The position numbers and the translations under genes were made by a program. From Chlorobium sp. N1 (GTDB taxonomy: Bacteria; Bacteroidota; Chlorobiia; Chlorobiales; Chlorobiaceae): a stretch of DNA of 64,000 nt. Below the pieces are notes generated by a model. That model saw only the letters and a program-made list of their open reading frames with translations. It was not told the DNA's origin and made no database searches. This document shows positions 1-9,050 of the stretch, piece by piece. The stretch spans positions 62,001-126,000 of the forward strand of contig NZ_SJPA01000004.1 of assembly GCF_004332115.1 (NCBI RefSeq), written 5' to 3'. Numbering within the stretch: position 1 is the first letter of the stretch; each line of letters opens with the position of its first letter.

Positions 1-274
1 GCGCGCCATAGAAATAGAGGCGGACGTCATTGTCAAGGGCACGCGCGTCGACGGCATCTACGACTCCGATCCTGAAAAGAACCCCGCTGCGGAGTTCTTC
101 CCGAAGATCTCCTACCTTGACGTCATCCGCAAGAATCTGCGCGTCATGGACATGACGGCCATCACGCTCTGCCGTGAGAACACCCTGCCGATCGTGGTGA
201 TGAACATGAACGAGAAGGGCAACCTCACCCGCCTCATCAAGGGCGAGGAGGTCGGTTCTCTCGTTCACGCATAA
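1..274 (+). CDS. pyrH: UMP kinase, C-terminal part (cut by window edge)
   Basis: UMP kinase phosphorylates UMP to UDP with ATP in cytoplasmic pyrimidine synthesis. Only the last 90 codons are present; the frame begins at base 2 and ends with TAA at 272-274. Diagnostic segments are [18 protein letters not shown], the substrate-pocket region of bacterial PyrH, followed by [19 protein letters not shown] and the ending [16 protein letters not shown], all typical of the hexameric bacterial enzyme. The gene converges on recX, whose stop codon lies inside the last codons of pyrH (10-bp tail overlap). The start, promoter and GTP-regulatory region lie outside the window. Confidence 0.95.
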   Translation, partial: RAIEIEADVIVKGTRVDGIYDSDPEKNPAAEFFPKISYLDVIRKNLRVMDMTAITLCRENTLPIVVMNMNEKGNLTRLIKGEEVGSLVHA

Positions 275-780
275 CCTTCCCCGTTTTCCGTGAGGAGCTC
301 ATTGAGCGCCTCACGGATCTCCTCCCACATGAACCCTCTTCCAGAGAGGAAGCGTATCAGCTTTTCCCTCTCCTTCGGTCCCGGAGCGGAGCCGAGCGTG
401 CGGAGCTTTTTCTCCGCCGCCCGCAGGCAGGGCCCCTTGGCGTCGTAGTCGCGGAGCAGTTCGTCGACGAGGTCGCGCTCGAGCCCGTGCTTTTGCAGCT
501 CCATTTGCAGTTTCAGCCGGCCGGCCGGTTTCTGGCGGCTGCGGCTCTGGAGAAATTCGAGGCCGAAGGCGCGGTCGTCGAGGAGGCCGAGCTTCATGAG
601 CCGCTCGAGCGCACGTGCGGTGTGGGTTTCTTCGAATCCTTTTCTCTGGAGTTTCTCCCCGAGCTCCCGGCGGCTGTGGCTGCGGAGCCCGAGCAGCTTG
701 AAGGCGTGCGCGAGGGCCTGTTCGGGGGTGCTTTGAAAGGAGGTACGGCCCTTCCTGCCGTCGTGCCGGCTAGCTGACAT
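265..780 (-). CDS. recX: Regulatory protein RecX
   Basis: 171 aa, the usual RecX size. RecX binds RecA and caps or modulates its filament during recombination and SOS repair. The sequence shows the three-helix repeat layout: [19 protein letters not shown] in the N-terminal repeat, then [16 protein letters not shown] followed by the basic [16 protein letters not shown] of the middle repeat, then a C-terminal helical repeat with [16 protein letters not shown]. The start overlaps the end of bchQ by 11 bp, so recX is probably translated from the bchQ transcript, an odd pairing with no clear functional reason. recA is not in the window, so RecX is not in its frequent recA-recX arrangement. Confidence 0.9.
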   Translation of the reverse strand: MSASRHDGRKGRTSFQSTPEQALAHAFKLLGLRSHSRRELGEKLQRKGFEETHTARALERLMKLGLLDDRAFGLEFLQSRSRQKPAGRLKLQMELQKHGLERDLVDELLRDYDAKGPCLRAAEKKLRTLGSAPGPKEREKLIRFLSGRGFMWEEIREALNELLTENGEGYA

Positions 781-2188
781 GCTTCAGCGCTTCGGGTGAG
801 AGCCCGTGCTGGGTCTCGAACGCCTTCAGTTCGTTATTGAGGTGGTGGCGGAAGGCGAGGTTGGTGATGATGTTGATCAGCTTCTTCGGGTTGTACCAGA
901 TCCTGCCCATGATGTGCCTCCAGCTGTAGATGCCGGCGTAGCTTTTCAGCACCTTGTACTGGAAGAGGAGCGGGTCGTAGCGTTCGCTCTTGATGACCAG
1001 ATGCAGGGCGTTGTACTTCTCCCAGTCCTCGATGGTGATGAGCCCGTCGCGCTTGTAGTCCAGGTACATCTGCGTTCCCGGGTAGGGGGTGATGATCTGG
1101 AAGATCGGCATGAAAATGTGGTTCTTTTCGACGAAGCGGACCAGCTCGTCGATGTCTTCGAACGTGTCGATGGCCGGATTGAAGAGGAAGTTGCCCTGGA
1201 TGTTCAGGCCTGCCCGGCGGCAGTCGTCGATGATTTTCGTGTATTTCTCGGCGGAGTTGACATGGCCTTTGTTGTAGGCTTCGAGCGTGCTCTGCTTGAT
1301 CGACTCGAGTCCGGCGAGCACGAAGTTGCATCCGGCGTCGACAAGCTTCCTGACGGTCTTGGGGTCTTCGAGGAAGTTGATCGAGAGGAAGACGCTGAAG
1401 GTGATGTCGCACTCCCTGAGGAGATCGAGCGCCTCCCAGAGCTTCTTCTTGTTGATGCCGAGGTTCTCGTCGGTCAGCATGAACCAGGGTTTTTTCGAAC
1501 CCCTGCTCGGCTTGAAGAACTGTTTCTTGGCCTCTTCGACCTGGGCTTTCAGCGATTCGGCCTTCTGTGCGCGGTACTGCTTGCCGGTGAAGTTCGGTGT
1601 CACGCAGAACGAGCAGTTGAAGGGACAGCCGCGGGTGACGTAGATCGGGATCGACTTGGTGCCGTCGACCTTCTGGCGCTTCGAGCTCTTTGCGATGCGC
1701 GCGTAGTCGATGGGGACGATCTCCCTGACGGGCGGATAGTCCTTGGAGTCGTAGAGCTGCCTGAGCTCTCCGCGGGCGACGTCGTCGAGGAGCGAAGCCC
1801 AGAGGTTGTCGGCCTCTCCGACGACGATGCTGTCGGCGTGGCGGGCGGCTTCTTCGGGGTTGAAGGAGATGTGCAGGCCACCGAGCACCACCGTCTTGCC
1901 GTGTGCGCGGAAGGTGTCGGCGATTTCATAGGCGCGCGTGGCTTCGAGCGTGCGCGAGGTGATGCCGACGAGGTCGTAGTCTCCGTCGTAGTCTATGGGG
2001 TCGTGGAAGTGTTCGTCGACGAGTTCGATCCTGTGCTGCGGGGGGGTGAGGCTCGTCAGGACCGCCAGCGCCATGTGGAAGAGCGGTTTCTGGTTGCTGT
2101 CGTCGTCCATCTTGCCCTGGGGCGAGACGAGGAGAATCTTGAGGGGGCGGGTTTCGGCTGCGGCTGCGGCTGCGGTTGATGCTGGCAT
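770..2188 (-). CDS. bchQ: Cobalamin-binding radical SAM methyltransferase BchQ (C-8(2) methylation of antenna bacteriochlorophyllide)
   Basis: 472 aa from the ATG at 2188. The N-terminal third is a B12-binding Rossmann domain ([11 protein letters not shown], then [10 protein letters not shown] and [19 protein letters not shown]). The middle is a radical SAM barrel with the CxxxCxxC iron-sulfur motif in [14 protein letters not shown]. In green sulfur bacteria BchQ adds methyl groups at C-8(2) of bacteriochlorophyllide c/d/e; BchR does C-12(1). Assignment to BchQ rather than BchR or another class B radical SAM protein rests on the neighbour bchV and the conserved order with C. tepidum CT1777. 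An in-frame ATG at 2269 would add 27 residues; a promoter-like TAAATTG at 2300-2306 sits close to it, so the start is uncertain. An Ala tract encoded by GGCTGC repeats follows the chosen start. Confidence 0.85.
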   Translation of the reverse strand: MPASTAAAAAAETRPLKILLVSPQGKMDDDSNQKPLFHMALAVLTSLTPPQHRIELVDEHFHDPIDYDGDYDLVGITSRTLEATRAYEIADTFRAHGKTVVLGGLHISFNPEEAARHADSIVVGEADNLWASLLDDVARGELRQLYDSKDYPPVREIVPIDYARIAKSSKRQKVDGTKSIPIYVTRGCPFNCSFCVTPNFTGKQYRAQKAESLKAQVEEAKKQFFKPSRGSKKPWFMLTDENLGINKKKLWEALDLLRECDITFSVFLSINFLEDPKTVRKLVDAGCNFVLAGLESIKQSTLEAYNKGHVNSAEKYTKIIDDCRRAGLNIQGNFLFNPAIDTFEDIDELVRFVEKNHIFMPIFQIITPYPGTQMYLDYKRDGLITIEDWEKYNALHLVIKSERYDPLLFQYKVLKSYAGIYSWRHIMGRIWYNPKKLINIITNLAFRHHLNNELKAFETQHGLSPEALKHVS

Positions 2189-2360
2189 GTGGTTCTGTCG
2201 GGAATCTCGGTGTTGGAAAAACTTCTCGATATCCGGGAAAGCCGCTGCCGGTCCGCCCCCTCGGGGCATGCTGGCAGTAAGTTGTGGCTTGAACTTTCAA
2301 TTTATGTGAATTTTCGAAAAAAAACAGCCCGGAGCCCGCGCCGATGCCGGTTTTTTCATG

Positions 2361-2378
2361 CCGGGGGAGTCTCCCGGG
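2361..2378. promoter_or_regulatory. GC-rich quasi-palindrome between bchQ and bchV
   Basis: The intergenic DNA of the divergent bchQ/bchV pair contains CCGGGGGAGTCTCCCGGG, centred on T2370; the inner GGGAG-T-CTCCC is fully symmetric. On the + strand it is followed by CTTTTT, so it could be an operator, a terminator of upstream antisense reading, or both. It lies about 25 bp before the bchV promoter-like box. No regulator binding this shape is known to me. Confidence 0.3.
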
Positions 2379-2403
2379 TGCTTTTTCCCTAGGGGGGATT
2401 TTC

Positions 2404-2411
2404 GTATATTC
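2404..2411 (+). promoter_or_regulatory. Promoter-like box (GTATATTC) for bchV
   Basis: GTATATTC, one mismatch from the GTAYMTTG box that recurs before many genes in this window. It lies 44 bp before the bchV ATG, leaving room for a leader of about 35-40 nt. Read as a -10 element: TATATT followed by C rather than the usual G. Confidence 0.45.
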
Positions 2412-2455
2412 GATGCTTTGAGTTTCGCTACCACTCGTCACTACCTTACTGTTTT

Positions 2456-2926
2456 ATGCCTCGTTACACTCCGGAGCAGCTCGCCAAGCGCAACGCTTCG
2501 ATCTGGACCGACATCCAGATCATCCTCGCCCCGATCCAGTTCATGATCTTCCTCACGGGCGTGACCGTGACGGCGCTCTACCTCAACGGCATCATCACCT
2601 CATTCTACTGGGTGAGCGTGGCGATTCTCTTCAAGACCCTCTTCTTCGCCCTGCTTTTCGTGACAGGCATGTACTTCGAAAAGGAGATTTTCGACAAGTG
2701 GGTCTACTCGAAGGAGTTCCTCTGGGAGGATATCGGCAGCACCATCGCCGCGGCCTTCCACCTTCTTTACTTCGTCATGGCCTGGATGGGCTACCCGAAA
2801 GAGGTTCTCGTATGGGAGGCCTTCATCGCCTACTTCACCTACGTGATGAACGCGCTGCAGTACCTTGTGCGCATCATCCTCGAAAAGCGCAACGAACACA
2901 AACTCCGCATGGGCGGCCATATCTGA
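2456..2926 (+). CDS. bchV: 3-vinyl bacteriochlorophyllide hydratase (BchF/BchV family)
   Basis: 156 aa membrane protein that hydrates the 3-vinyl group of bacteriochlorophyllide to 3-(1-hydroxyethyl), needed for chlorosome pigments to aggregate. The protein begins [20 protein letters not shown] and has four hydrophobic segments at roughly residues 22-42, 50-72, 90-110 and 118-140, with [20 protein letters not shown] and [18 protein letters not shown] in the hydrophilic connections, as in the BchF family. Green sulfur bacteria carry both BchF and BchV; BchV prefers highly alkylated C-8 substrates. Divergent pairing with bchQ, whose product makes those substrates, is why I call it BchV. A small membrane gene follows 10 bp later and is probably co-transcribed. 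Confidence 0.85.
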   Translation: MPRYTPEQLAKRNASIWTDIQIILAPIQFMIFLTGVTVTALYLNGIITSFYWVSVAILFKTLFFALLFVTGMYFEKEIFDKWVYSKEFLWEDIGSTIAAAFHLLYFVMAWMGYPKEVLVWEAFIAYFTYVMNALQYLVRIILEKRNEHKLRMGGHI

Positions 2927-2936
2927 GAACACCATC

Positions 2937-3158
2937 ATGCTGCAAAGTTTTAAGAAGCTCTGGAACCTGACCTTCCTTTTCGTCGCCCCCTTCTGGTCCA
3001 TCCTCGCCTGGATGATCTGGGATTCCGGCCAGCTCCAGACCGACCCGGAGCGCACCATCTATCTCCTTACTGTCGTGCCGGGGCTGCTCTTCGTCTACCT
3101 GTCGGGTTTCATGATCGAGAGCTGGCACAGGAAGAAGAAAGCGCAGTCCGCCCGCTAG
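2937..3158 (+). CDS. Small two-helix membrane protein downstream of bchV, function unknown
   Basis: 73 aa starting at the ATG 10 bp after the bchV stop. Two transmembrane stretches are visible, about residues 10-27 (NLTFLFVAPFWSILAWMIW) and 42-62 (IYLLTVVPGLLFVYLSGFMI), joined by a short polar loop SGQLQTDPER and ending in a basic tail SWHRKKKAQSAR, which suggests cytoplasmic ends. I recognise no family. Its tight spacing after bchV suggests co-expression and perhaps a role as a partner or anchor of the membrane hydratase, but that is inference only. Confidence 0.7.
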   Translation: MLQSFKKLWNLTFLFVAPFWSILAWMIWDSGQLQTDPERTIYLLTVVPGLLFVYLSGFMIESWHRKKKAQSAR

Positions 3159-3198
3159 GGGGCGCGGCCAAACATCCATACACCAAGCGGGATTCCCC

Positions 3199-5304
3199 AT
3201 GCAGAACCTCTGGAACGACAGCGATCTACCCAAGGCGGCCGCCGGGCAGGAGATGCCCCATGAGCTCGCCGAACTCGTCTACGCCTCCCGGCTGCTCGGG
3301 CGCGAAGGCCGTCTCGTCATGCACGGCGGCGGCAACACCTCCGTGAAGACCGAGCTGTGCGACATCATCGGCAACCGGGCCAACGTCATCTACATCAAGG
3401 GGAGCGGGGTCGACCTGGCCGAGGTCGAGGCGCACGACTTTACCCCGGTGCGCATCGAACCGCTCCGCAAGCTCGAGCACCTGTATTCGACCGGCGAGCG
3501 GGAGAGCGATGCGGACAGCCGCAGGTTCTCGACGAGAGAGTTCAGGAACTTCCTCTACCTGAACCTTTTCGACCTGACCGACCACATGGTGAGCCATGCG
3601 CTCACACCCTCGATCGAAACGCTCCTGCACGCCTTCCTGCCGCACCGCTTCATCTTCCATACCCACTCGCTCGCATTCCTGACTCTCTCGAACCAGCCGG
3701 ACGGCGAGGCGATCTGCCGCGAGGTGCTCGGGGAGTCCTTCGGTTCGGTTCCCTACATCAAGCCGGGCCTCGGCCTGGCGAGCTCGGCCGCCCGGGCCTA
3801 CGAGGCCGACACCTCGATCCACGGCCTCGCGCTGCACAAGCACGGACTCGTCACCTTCGCCGACACGGCCCGCGAGGCATACGATCGCATGATTGAAGCG
3901 GTCAGCGCGCTCGAGCGGCGCATCGCCGCCGCCCCGCGCCGCCGGTTCCCGAAAGCGGAGCTTCCCCGGGAGCTCGCTTCCCTTGAGGACGTCGCCCCGG
4001 TCATCCGTGGCGCCTGCGTCGAGGAGCGGGAGGCGGGTACGAAGGATTACGACCAGTTCATCCTGGACTTCAGGACCTCGGAGGAGATTCTCGACTACGT
4101 CGGCGCCGCCGATCTTTCGGAAATGAGCCGCAAGGGGGCGATGACCCCCGACTTCATCGTCCGTACCAAGAACCGCCCGCTCGTCGTTCCCGCTCCCGAC
4201 GCCGACGACATGGATGCCTTCAGAAGGGCGGTCCATGAGGCCGTTGCCGGGTACAGGAGTGATTACGAAGAGTATTTCACGCTGCAGAAGGCCGCTTCCG
4301 GGAGTGAGGCCGTTATGCTCGACCCGCTTCCGCGCGTGGTTCTCGTTCCCGGCGTCGGGCTCTTCGGCCTCGGCCGCACTGCCCGGGCCGCAGGGGTCAA
4401 CGCCGACATCGCCGCTGCAACCGCAGGGGCTATTCTCGACGCCGAGTCGGTCGGCTCGTTCCTCTCGATCACCGACCGGGAGTCGTTCGACATCGAGTAC
4501 TGGGAGATGGAGCAGGCCAAGATGCAGAAAGTCCGTTACGATGCCTTCGCCGGCAAGGTCGTCATGGTTACCGGCGGCGCCGGGGGGATCGGGCTGGCCA
4601 CCGCGAAGGCGTTCCGCCGGAAAGGTGCAGAGATCGTCCTGCTCGATCTCCACATGGACGCACTTGAGCGTGCCGCCGAAGAGCTCGGCGGCGGGGTGCT
4701 CAGGATGAGCTGCGACGTTACCGACCGCGCGGCCGTGCGCCGGGCGTTCCAGGCTGCCTGCCGCCGCTTCGGCGGGGTCGACGTCATCGTCTCCAACGTC
4801 GGCGCCGCCCTCCAGGGCCGCATCGGCGAGGTGTCGGACGAGGTGCTGCGCAAGAGCTTCGAACTCAATTTCTTCTCCCACCAGTCGATCGCCCAGGAAG
4901 CGGTCCGGGTGATGAAGCTGCAGGGCACCGGCGGTGTCCTGCTCTTCAACGTCTCCAAGCAGGCGGTCAATCCGGGTCCGGATTTCGGTCCCTACGGCCT
5001 GCCGAAGGCGGCGACCATGTTCCTCGTCCGCCAGTATGCGCTCGACCACGGCCGCGATGGCATCCGTGCCAACGGCATCAACGCCGACCGCATCCGCAGC
5101 GGACTGCTCACGCCCGAAATGATCAAGGCCCGCTCCGCGGCCCGCGGCCTCAGCGAGCGGGAGTACATGGCCGGCAACCTTCTCCAGCTTGAGGTCACGG
5201 CCGAGGACGTCGCCGACGCCTTCGTCCACCTGGCGCTCGAAAAGCGGACCACGGGATCCATCACGACGGTCGACGGCGGCAACATCGCCGCGGCGCTCCG
5301 CTGA
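3199..5304 (+). CDS. Fusion of class II aldolase/adducin domain and short-chain dehydrogenase
   Basis: 701 aa. Residues about 20-250 form a class II aldolase/adducin domain: [11 protein letters not shown] (phosphate-binding GNxS), TPSIET (acidic residue in the position of the catalytic Glu), and zinc ligands in HTHS and later HKHG. Residues about 440-701 form a classical [12 protein letters not shown] dinucleotide motif, SNVGA in place of NNAG, and YGLPKAA as the YxxxK catalytic pair. This is the architecture called bifunctional rhamnulose-phosphate aldolase/alcohol dehydrogenase. The same zinc fold also includes MtnB, the methylthioribulose-1-phosphate dehydratase. No other rhamnose-degradation gene is nearby, while an LsrF-like enzyme and RLP follow, so the substrate is more likely a deoxy- or thio-pentulose phosphate. 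It heads a same-strand run reaching 8472. Confidence 0.85.
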   Translation: MQNLWNDSDLPKAAAGQEMPHELAELVYASRLLGREGRLVMHGGGNTSVKTELCDIIGNRANVIYIKGSGVDLAEVEAHDFTPVRIEPLRKLEHLYSTGERESDADSRRFSTREFRNFLYLNLFDLTDHMVSHALTPSIETLLHAFLPHRFIFHTHSLAFLTLSNQPDGEAICREVLGESFGSVPYIKPGLGLASSAARAYEADTSIHGLALHKHGLVTFADTAREAYDRMIEAVSALERRIAAAPRRRFPKAELPRELASLEDVAPVIRGACVEEREAGTKDYDQFILDFRTSEEILDYVGAADLSEMSRKGAMTPDFIVRTKNRPLVVPAPDADDMDAFRRAVHEAVAGYRSDYEEYFTLQKAASGSEAVMLDPLPRVVLVPGVGLFGLGRTARAAGVNADIAAATAGAILDAESVGSFLSITDRESFDIEYWEMEQAKMQKVRYDAFAGKVVMVTGGAGGIGLATAKAFRRKGAEIVLLDLHMDALERAAEELGGGVLRMSCDVTDRAAVRRAFQAACRRFGGVDVIVSNVGAALQGRIGEVSDEVLRKSFELNFFSHQSIAQEAVRVMKLQGTGGVLLFNVSKQAVNPGPDFGPYGLPKAATMFLVRQYALDHGRDGIRANGINADRIRSGLLTPEMIKARSAARGLSEREYMAGNLLQLEVTAEDVADAFVHLALEKRTTGSITTVDGGNIAAALR

Positions 5305-5348
5305 ACCGATTTCATCATCATACCAACTGCAAACAGGAGATTACGACC

Positions 5349-6230
5349 ATGGCTGAATACGACAAGGACAAACAGGCCAAAGAGTATTACACCGACGTAC
5401 CCTTCAACCACCACGGTTTTTTCCTCAAGGGTGCGCACTCGCTCGACTGGGGCATGAAGAACCGCCTCTCCAGGATCTTCCGTCCCGATACCGGCAGGAC
5501 CGTCATGTTCGCCATCGACCACGGCTACTTCCAGGGACCGACCACCGGCCTTGAGCGCCCCGACGTCAACATCGTGCCCCTCATGCCGCACGCCGACGCC
5601 ATCATGCTCACCCGCGGCATCCTCCGCACCACGGTGCCCCCTTCCCTCACCAAGGCGGTCGTCATGCGCTGCAGCGGGGGCCCCAGCATCCTCAAGGAGC
5701 TCTCCGACGAGGAGCTCGCCGTCGACATCGAGGACGCCATCCGCATGAACGTCGCCTGCATCACCCTGCAGGTCTTCATCGGCGGCGAGTACGAGACCCG
5801 CTCCATCAAGAACATGACGCGCCTCGTCGACATGGGCCTGCGCTACGGCATCCCGACGATGGCCGTGACCGCCGTCGGCAAGGACATGGTGCGCGACGCC
5901 AAGTACTTCCGCCTGGCCACCCGCATCTGCGCGGAGCTCGGCGCCCAGGTCGTCAAGACCTACTACGTCGAGGAGGATTTCGACACCGTCGTCGCCTCCT
6001 GCCCGGTGCCGATCGTCATGGCCGGCGGCAAGAAGCTGCCTGAGAAGGATGCGATCACCATGTCCTACCGTGCCGTCCAGGAGGGCGCTTCCGGCGTCGA
6101 CATGGGCCGCAACATCTTCCAGAGCGAGTATCCGCTCGCAATGATGAAGACGGTCAACCGCGTCGTGCACGAGAACCTCAACCCGGACGAAGCCTACGAG
6201 TACTTCAACTCGATCAAGGCGGAAGGCTGA
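5349..6230 (+). CDS. LsrF-like DeoC/LacD-family aldolase or phospho-diketone thiolase
   Basis: 293 aa with a good ribosome site (AGGAG, 10 bp before ATG). It closely resembles E. coli LsrF, which cleaves 3-hydroxy-2,4-pentadione-5-phosphate with CoA to acetyl-CoA and DHAP in autoinducer-2 breakdown. Shared segments include [29 protein letters not shown] and [11 protein letters not shown]-like [16 protein letters not shown], and the Schiff-base lysine falls in [12 protein letters not shown]. No lsrACDB transporter, lsrK or lsrG genes are present here, so AI-2 use is not implied. The neighbours, an aldolase-SDR fusion upstream and an RLP 99 bp downstream, suggest cleavage of another C5 phospho-diketone. 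Assigned to the LsrF subgroup with confidence; the true substrate is unknown. Confidence 0.8.
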   Translation: MAEYDKDKQAKEYYTDVPFNHHGFFLKGAHSLDWGMKNRLSRIFRPDTGRTVMFAIDHGYFQGPTTGLERPDVNIVPLMPHADAIMLTRGILRTTVPPSLTKAVVMRCSGGPSILKELSDEELAVDIEDAIRMNVACITLQVFIGGEYETRSIKNMTRLVDMGLRYGIPTMAVTAVGKDMVRDAKYFRLATRICAELGAQVVKTYYVEEDFDTVVASCPVPIVMAGGKKLPEKDAITMSYRAVQEGASGVDMGRNIFQSEYPLAMMKTVNRVVHENLNPDEAYEYFNSIKAEG

Positions 6231-6329
6231 GCCTTTCGCTTCATCGGAACTGCGCGGGGCGACTGCCCCGGCATTTTATTTAACGGGAACCCCCGACGGA
6301 CAGCGAAGGGGGGGACGGACGCTTTGCTC

Positions 6330-7661
6330 ATGAATACTGATGACATACAGGGATTTTTCTCCTCCAGGGAGCAGCTCGACATGGCCGACTACCTGACGCT
6401 CGAGTACTACGTCGAGTGTGTCGGGGACATCGAAACCGCGCTGGCGCACTTCTGCAGTGAGCAGTCGACGGCGCAGTGGCGCAGGGTGGGCCATGACGAG
6501 GACTTCCGGCCGACCTTCGCGGCCAAGGTCATCGGGCTCGAAGTCGAGGGCGAGCTCGAGCGCCTGAGCTATCCCGTCCAGCATTCGGAGAAGGGTCCCA
6601 TCCACGCCTGCCGGGTCACCATCGCCCATCCTCACCGCAACTTCGGCCCGAAGCTGCCGAACCTCCTCACCGCGGTCTGCGGCGAGGGTGCCTTCTTCAC
6701 TCCCGGGGTGCCGGTGGTGAAGCTGCTCGACATCCACTTCCCCGAGCCCTACCTCAACGCCTTCGAGGGACCGAAGTTCGGCATCGAGGGCATCCGCGAC
6801 CTCCTGCAGGCCTACGACCGCCCGATCTTCTTCGGCGTCGTCAAGCCCAACATCGGCCTCAGCCCTGCGCATTTCGCCGAGATCGCAAGCGAGAGCTGGC
6901 TCGGAGGGCTCGACATCGCCAAGGACGACGAGATGCTTGCCGACGTCGAGTGGTCGACCCTCGAGGAGCGTTCCAGGGAGCTCGGCCGCGCACGGCTCCG
7001 GGCCGAAGAGGAGACCGGGGACCGGAAGGTCTACCTCGCCAACATCACCGACGAGGTCGGTTCTCTGAAGGAGCAGCACGACATCGCGGTGAGGAACGGC
7101 GCAAACGCGCTGCTCATCAACGCTCTTCCCGTCGGACTCAGCGCCGTGCGCATGCTCGCCTCCTACACGAAGGTGCCGCTCATCGGCCACTTTCCCTTCA
7201 TCGCCGCCTTCAGCCGCATGGAGAAGTACGGCATCCACTCGAGGGTGATGACCAAGCTGCAGCGCCTTGCCGGCCTCGACTCCATCATCATGCCCGGGTT
7301 CGGCCCGAGGATGATGACGCCCGAGGAGGAGGTGATCTCGAACGTCAGGGAGTGCCTGCAGGATTTCGGCCACATCCGCCGTTCCCTGCCGGTTCCCGGC
7401 GGCAGCGACTCGGCTCTCACGCTCGAGACCGTCTACCGCAAGGTCGGCAGCGTCGACTTCGGCTTCGTACCCGGCCGCGGGATCTTCGGCCACCCGATGG
7501 GCCCCAAGGCCGGTGCTGCAAGCATCCGCCAGGCCTGGCAGGCCATCGAGCAGGGCATTGCGCTCGGGACCTATGCCGAAACCCACCCGGAGCTGGCCGC
7601 CATGGTTGCCGGTGCTCGCCCCGAAATCCTGAGGAGAGGGCCGGCTGATGGGGAAGCTTGA
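6330..7661 (+). CDS. Form IV RuBisCO-like protein (RLP)
   Basis: 443 aa from the ATG at 6330 (a TTG at 6324 is an alternative). Overall RuBisCO large-subunit fold is clear: [52 protein letters not shown]. The lysine equivalent to the carbamylated K201 (K198 here) and the first active-site lysine (VVKP) are kept, but the second lysine is Asn (KPN), loop 6 lysine is missing ([14 protein letters not shown]) and the SGG phosphate motif is PGG, so it cannot act as a CO2-fixing enzyme. The C. tepidum ortholog (CT1772) has been linked genetically to sulfur oxidation, stress and pigment levels. Bacillus RLP (MtnW) enolises a diketopentane phosphate, a chemistry that suits the LsrF-like neighbour. Overlaps the next SDR gene by 14 bp. 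Confidence 0.93.
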   Translation: MNTDDIQGFFSSREQLDMADYLTLEYYVECVGDIETALAHFCSEQSTAQWRRVGHDEDFRPTFAAKVIGLEVEGELERLSYPVQHSEKGPIHACRVTIAHPHRNFGPKLPNLLTAVCGEGAFFTPGVPVVKLLDIHFPEPYLNAFEGPKFGIEGIRDLLQAYDRPIFFGVVKPNIGLSPAHFAEIASESWLGGLDIAKDDEMLADVEWSTLEERSRELGRARLRAEEETGDRKVYLANITDEVGSLKEQHDIAVRNGANALLINALPVGLSAVRMLASYTKVPLIGHFPFIAAFSRMEKYGIHSRVMTKLQRLAGLDSIIMPGFGPRMMTPEEEVISNVRECLQDFGHIRRSLPVPGGSDSALTLETVYRKVGSVDFGFVPGRGIFGHPMGPKAGAASIRQAWQAIEQGIALGTYAETHPELAAMVAGARPEILRRGPADGEA

Positions 7662-8472
7662 GGGAACGGTCGCCGTCATCACCGGTTCGACGAAGGGGAT
7701 CGGTCGCGCCATAGCGCACGCGTTCGTCCGCGAGGGCGCCAGGGTGGTCGTCACCTCTTCTTCCGAAGCCAACGTCCAGAGCGCCCTCGAAGAGTTCCCC
7801 CCCGGCACGGCGTTCGGCCGGCGGTGCGACGTCACCTCGCAAGACGAGGTCGAGGCGCTCATCGGGGCGGCCGTCGAACGGTTCGGGCGCATCGACTGCT
7901 TCATCAACAACGCCGGCGTGTCGGATCCGTTCTGCAGCCTGGCCGAAAGCGACCCGGAGCTTTGGGGACGGGTGGTCGACACCAACCTCAAGGGCACCTA
8001 CAACGGGAGCCGGGCCGCCATCCGCTATTTCCTCCGCCACAACCCGAAGGGCAAGCTCATCAACATGGCCGGCTCCGGAACCGATCCGGGCTCGAATACC
8101 CCCTTCATCAGCGCATACGGCTCCACCAAGGCCGCCATCGCCCGCTTCACGCGTGCCGTCGCCGCCGAGTACCGCGACAGCTCCCTCTCCGTCATGCTCC
8201 TCCATCCAGGCCTCGTGCGCACCGCGATGGTGAGTCCCCTCGATCCCACGCCCGAGCTCCGCCGGCAGCTCCGGACCTTCAACACCATTCTCGACATCTT
8301 TGCCCAGCCGCCATCGGTCGCCGCCCGTCTGGCCGTCCGGATGGCCTCCCGCTGGAGCGACGGCCGCACCGGAATCTACCTTTCCGCCCTCGGGGGGCTG
8401 AGAAAAAAAAGGTTGCTCCTGAGCTTTCCCTTCCGTAAAATATTGAACAGGATCGACCGCAGAACCTATTAA
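7648..8472 (+). CDS. Short-chain dehydrogenase/reductase coupled to RLP
   Basis: 274 aa classical SDR. Nucleotide-binding motif [10 protein letters not shown] at about residues 11-20, INNAGVSD at about 90, catalytic Ser in NMAGSG and YGSTKAA as the Tyr-Lys pair near residue 155. The C-terminus is unusual in being basic ([20 protein letters not shown]), which may give membrane association. It starts inside the RLP gene (14-bp overlap), so the two are translationally coupled and likely act in one pathway, perhaps reducing or oxidising the carbonyl of the RLP product or substrate. Substrate and cofactor preference cannot be read with certainty from the sequence. Confidence 0.85.
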   Translation: MGKLEGTVAVITGSTKGIGRAIAHAFVREGARVVVTSSSEANVQSALEEFPPGTAFGRRCDVTSQDEVEALIGAAVERFGRIDCFINNAGVSDPFCSLAESDPELWGRVVDTNLKGTYNGSRAAIRYFLRHNPKGKLINMAGSGTDPGSNTPFISAYGSTKAAIARFTRAVAAEYRDSSLSVMLLHPGLVRTAMVSPLDPTPELRRQLRTFNTILDIFAQPPSVAARLAVRMASRWSDGRTGIYLSALGGLRKKRLLLSFPFRKILNRIDRRTY

Positions 8473-8491
8473 CCCCTCTGGATACCGTGCC

Positions 8492-8980
8492 ATGCTGAAG
8501 ATTGCCGCGCCGAGGGTGCTTCTCCTGCTCTTCCTGCTCATGCAGGGCTGCTACAGCGTTACGGGCGGTTCCCTGCCGCCGCACCTGAAAACGGTCGCCC
8601 TTCCCGTCTTCGCCGGCGGTTCGGAGTACCGGGCGGACCTGACGCGCGAGCTCTCGCGAAAGATCGAGTCCGAAAGCCGGCTGCAGATCGTCTCTTCGAT
8701 CGCCCGCGCCGACGCGCTCATAGAGGGAAGCATCGTTTCCTGGTCCGATACGCCGAACCAGCTTTCCGGCGTTACCGAGCGCGCGATCACCAACCGGGTC
8801 ACGGTCGTCATCCGGGTCGCTATGGACGACCGGGTGGCGAAGCGGCCGGTTTTCTCGGAGCAGTTCGTAGGGTTTGCCGACTACACCGTCGGCGACTATC
8901 TCGGCCAGCAGCGGGCCATCCGCTCCTCGATGCAGCAGGTGGTCGACCGGGCGTTCGACCGGATCGTTTCAGGGTGGTGA
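8492..8980 (+). CDS. lptE: LptE-family outer-membrane lipoprotein
   Basis: 162 aa. A signal peptide with a lipobox is visible: hydrophobic VLLLLFLLMQGC, Cys about residue 17, followed by YSVTGGSLPPHLKTVALPVF. The mature part has the LptE pattern of beta strands and helices (DLTRELSRKIESESRLQIV, ADALIEGSIVSW, NRVTVVIRVAM, QQRAIRSSMQQVVDRAFDRIV). LptE plugs LptD and helps insert lipopolysaccharide into the outer membrane. It lies 20 bp after the SDR of the RLP module and before the sugar-nucleotide genes; the LPS theme fits the latter. Sequence conservation in this family is low, so the name rests on pattern and lipobox. Confidence 0.7.
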   Translation: MLKIAAPRVLLLLFLLMQGCYSVTGGSLPPHLKTVALPVFAGGSEYRADLTRELSRKIESESRLQIVSSIARADALIEGSIVSWSDTPNQLSGVTERAITNRVTVVIRVAMDDRVAKRPVFSEQFVGFADYTVGDYLGQQRAIRSSMQQVVDRAFDRIVSGW

Positions 8981-9050
8981 TCTTCATTAATTTCAATCAA
9001 CGGGCCGGGTTCGGGATGCGGGACGCATTCCTTCGGCCGGGGAGGCCAGG

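Noticed and set aside
2456-2926. Naming the hydratase BchF rather than BchV
   Set aside because: Both belong to the same family; divergence from bchQ matches the known bchQ-bchV locus, so BchV is favoured.
5349-6230. Autoinducer-2 (Lsr) quorum-sensing system
   Set aside because: Only the LsrF-like enzyme is present; no Lsr transporter, kinase, LsrG or LsrR is nearby.
6330-7661. Reading the RuBisCO-like gene as a CO2-fixing RuBisCO
   Set aside because: Loop 6 lysine, KPK and SGG residues are missing; green sulfur bacteria fix CO2 by the reductive TCA cycle.
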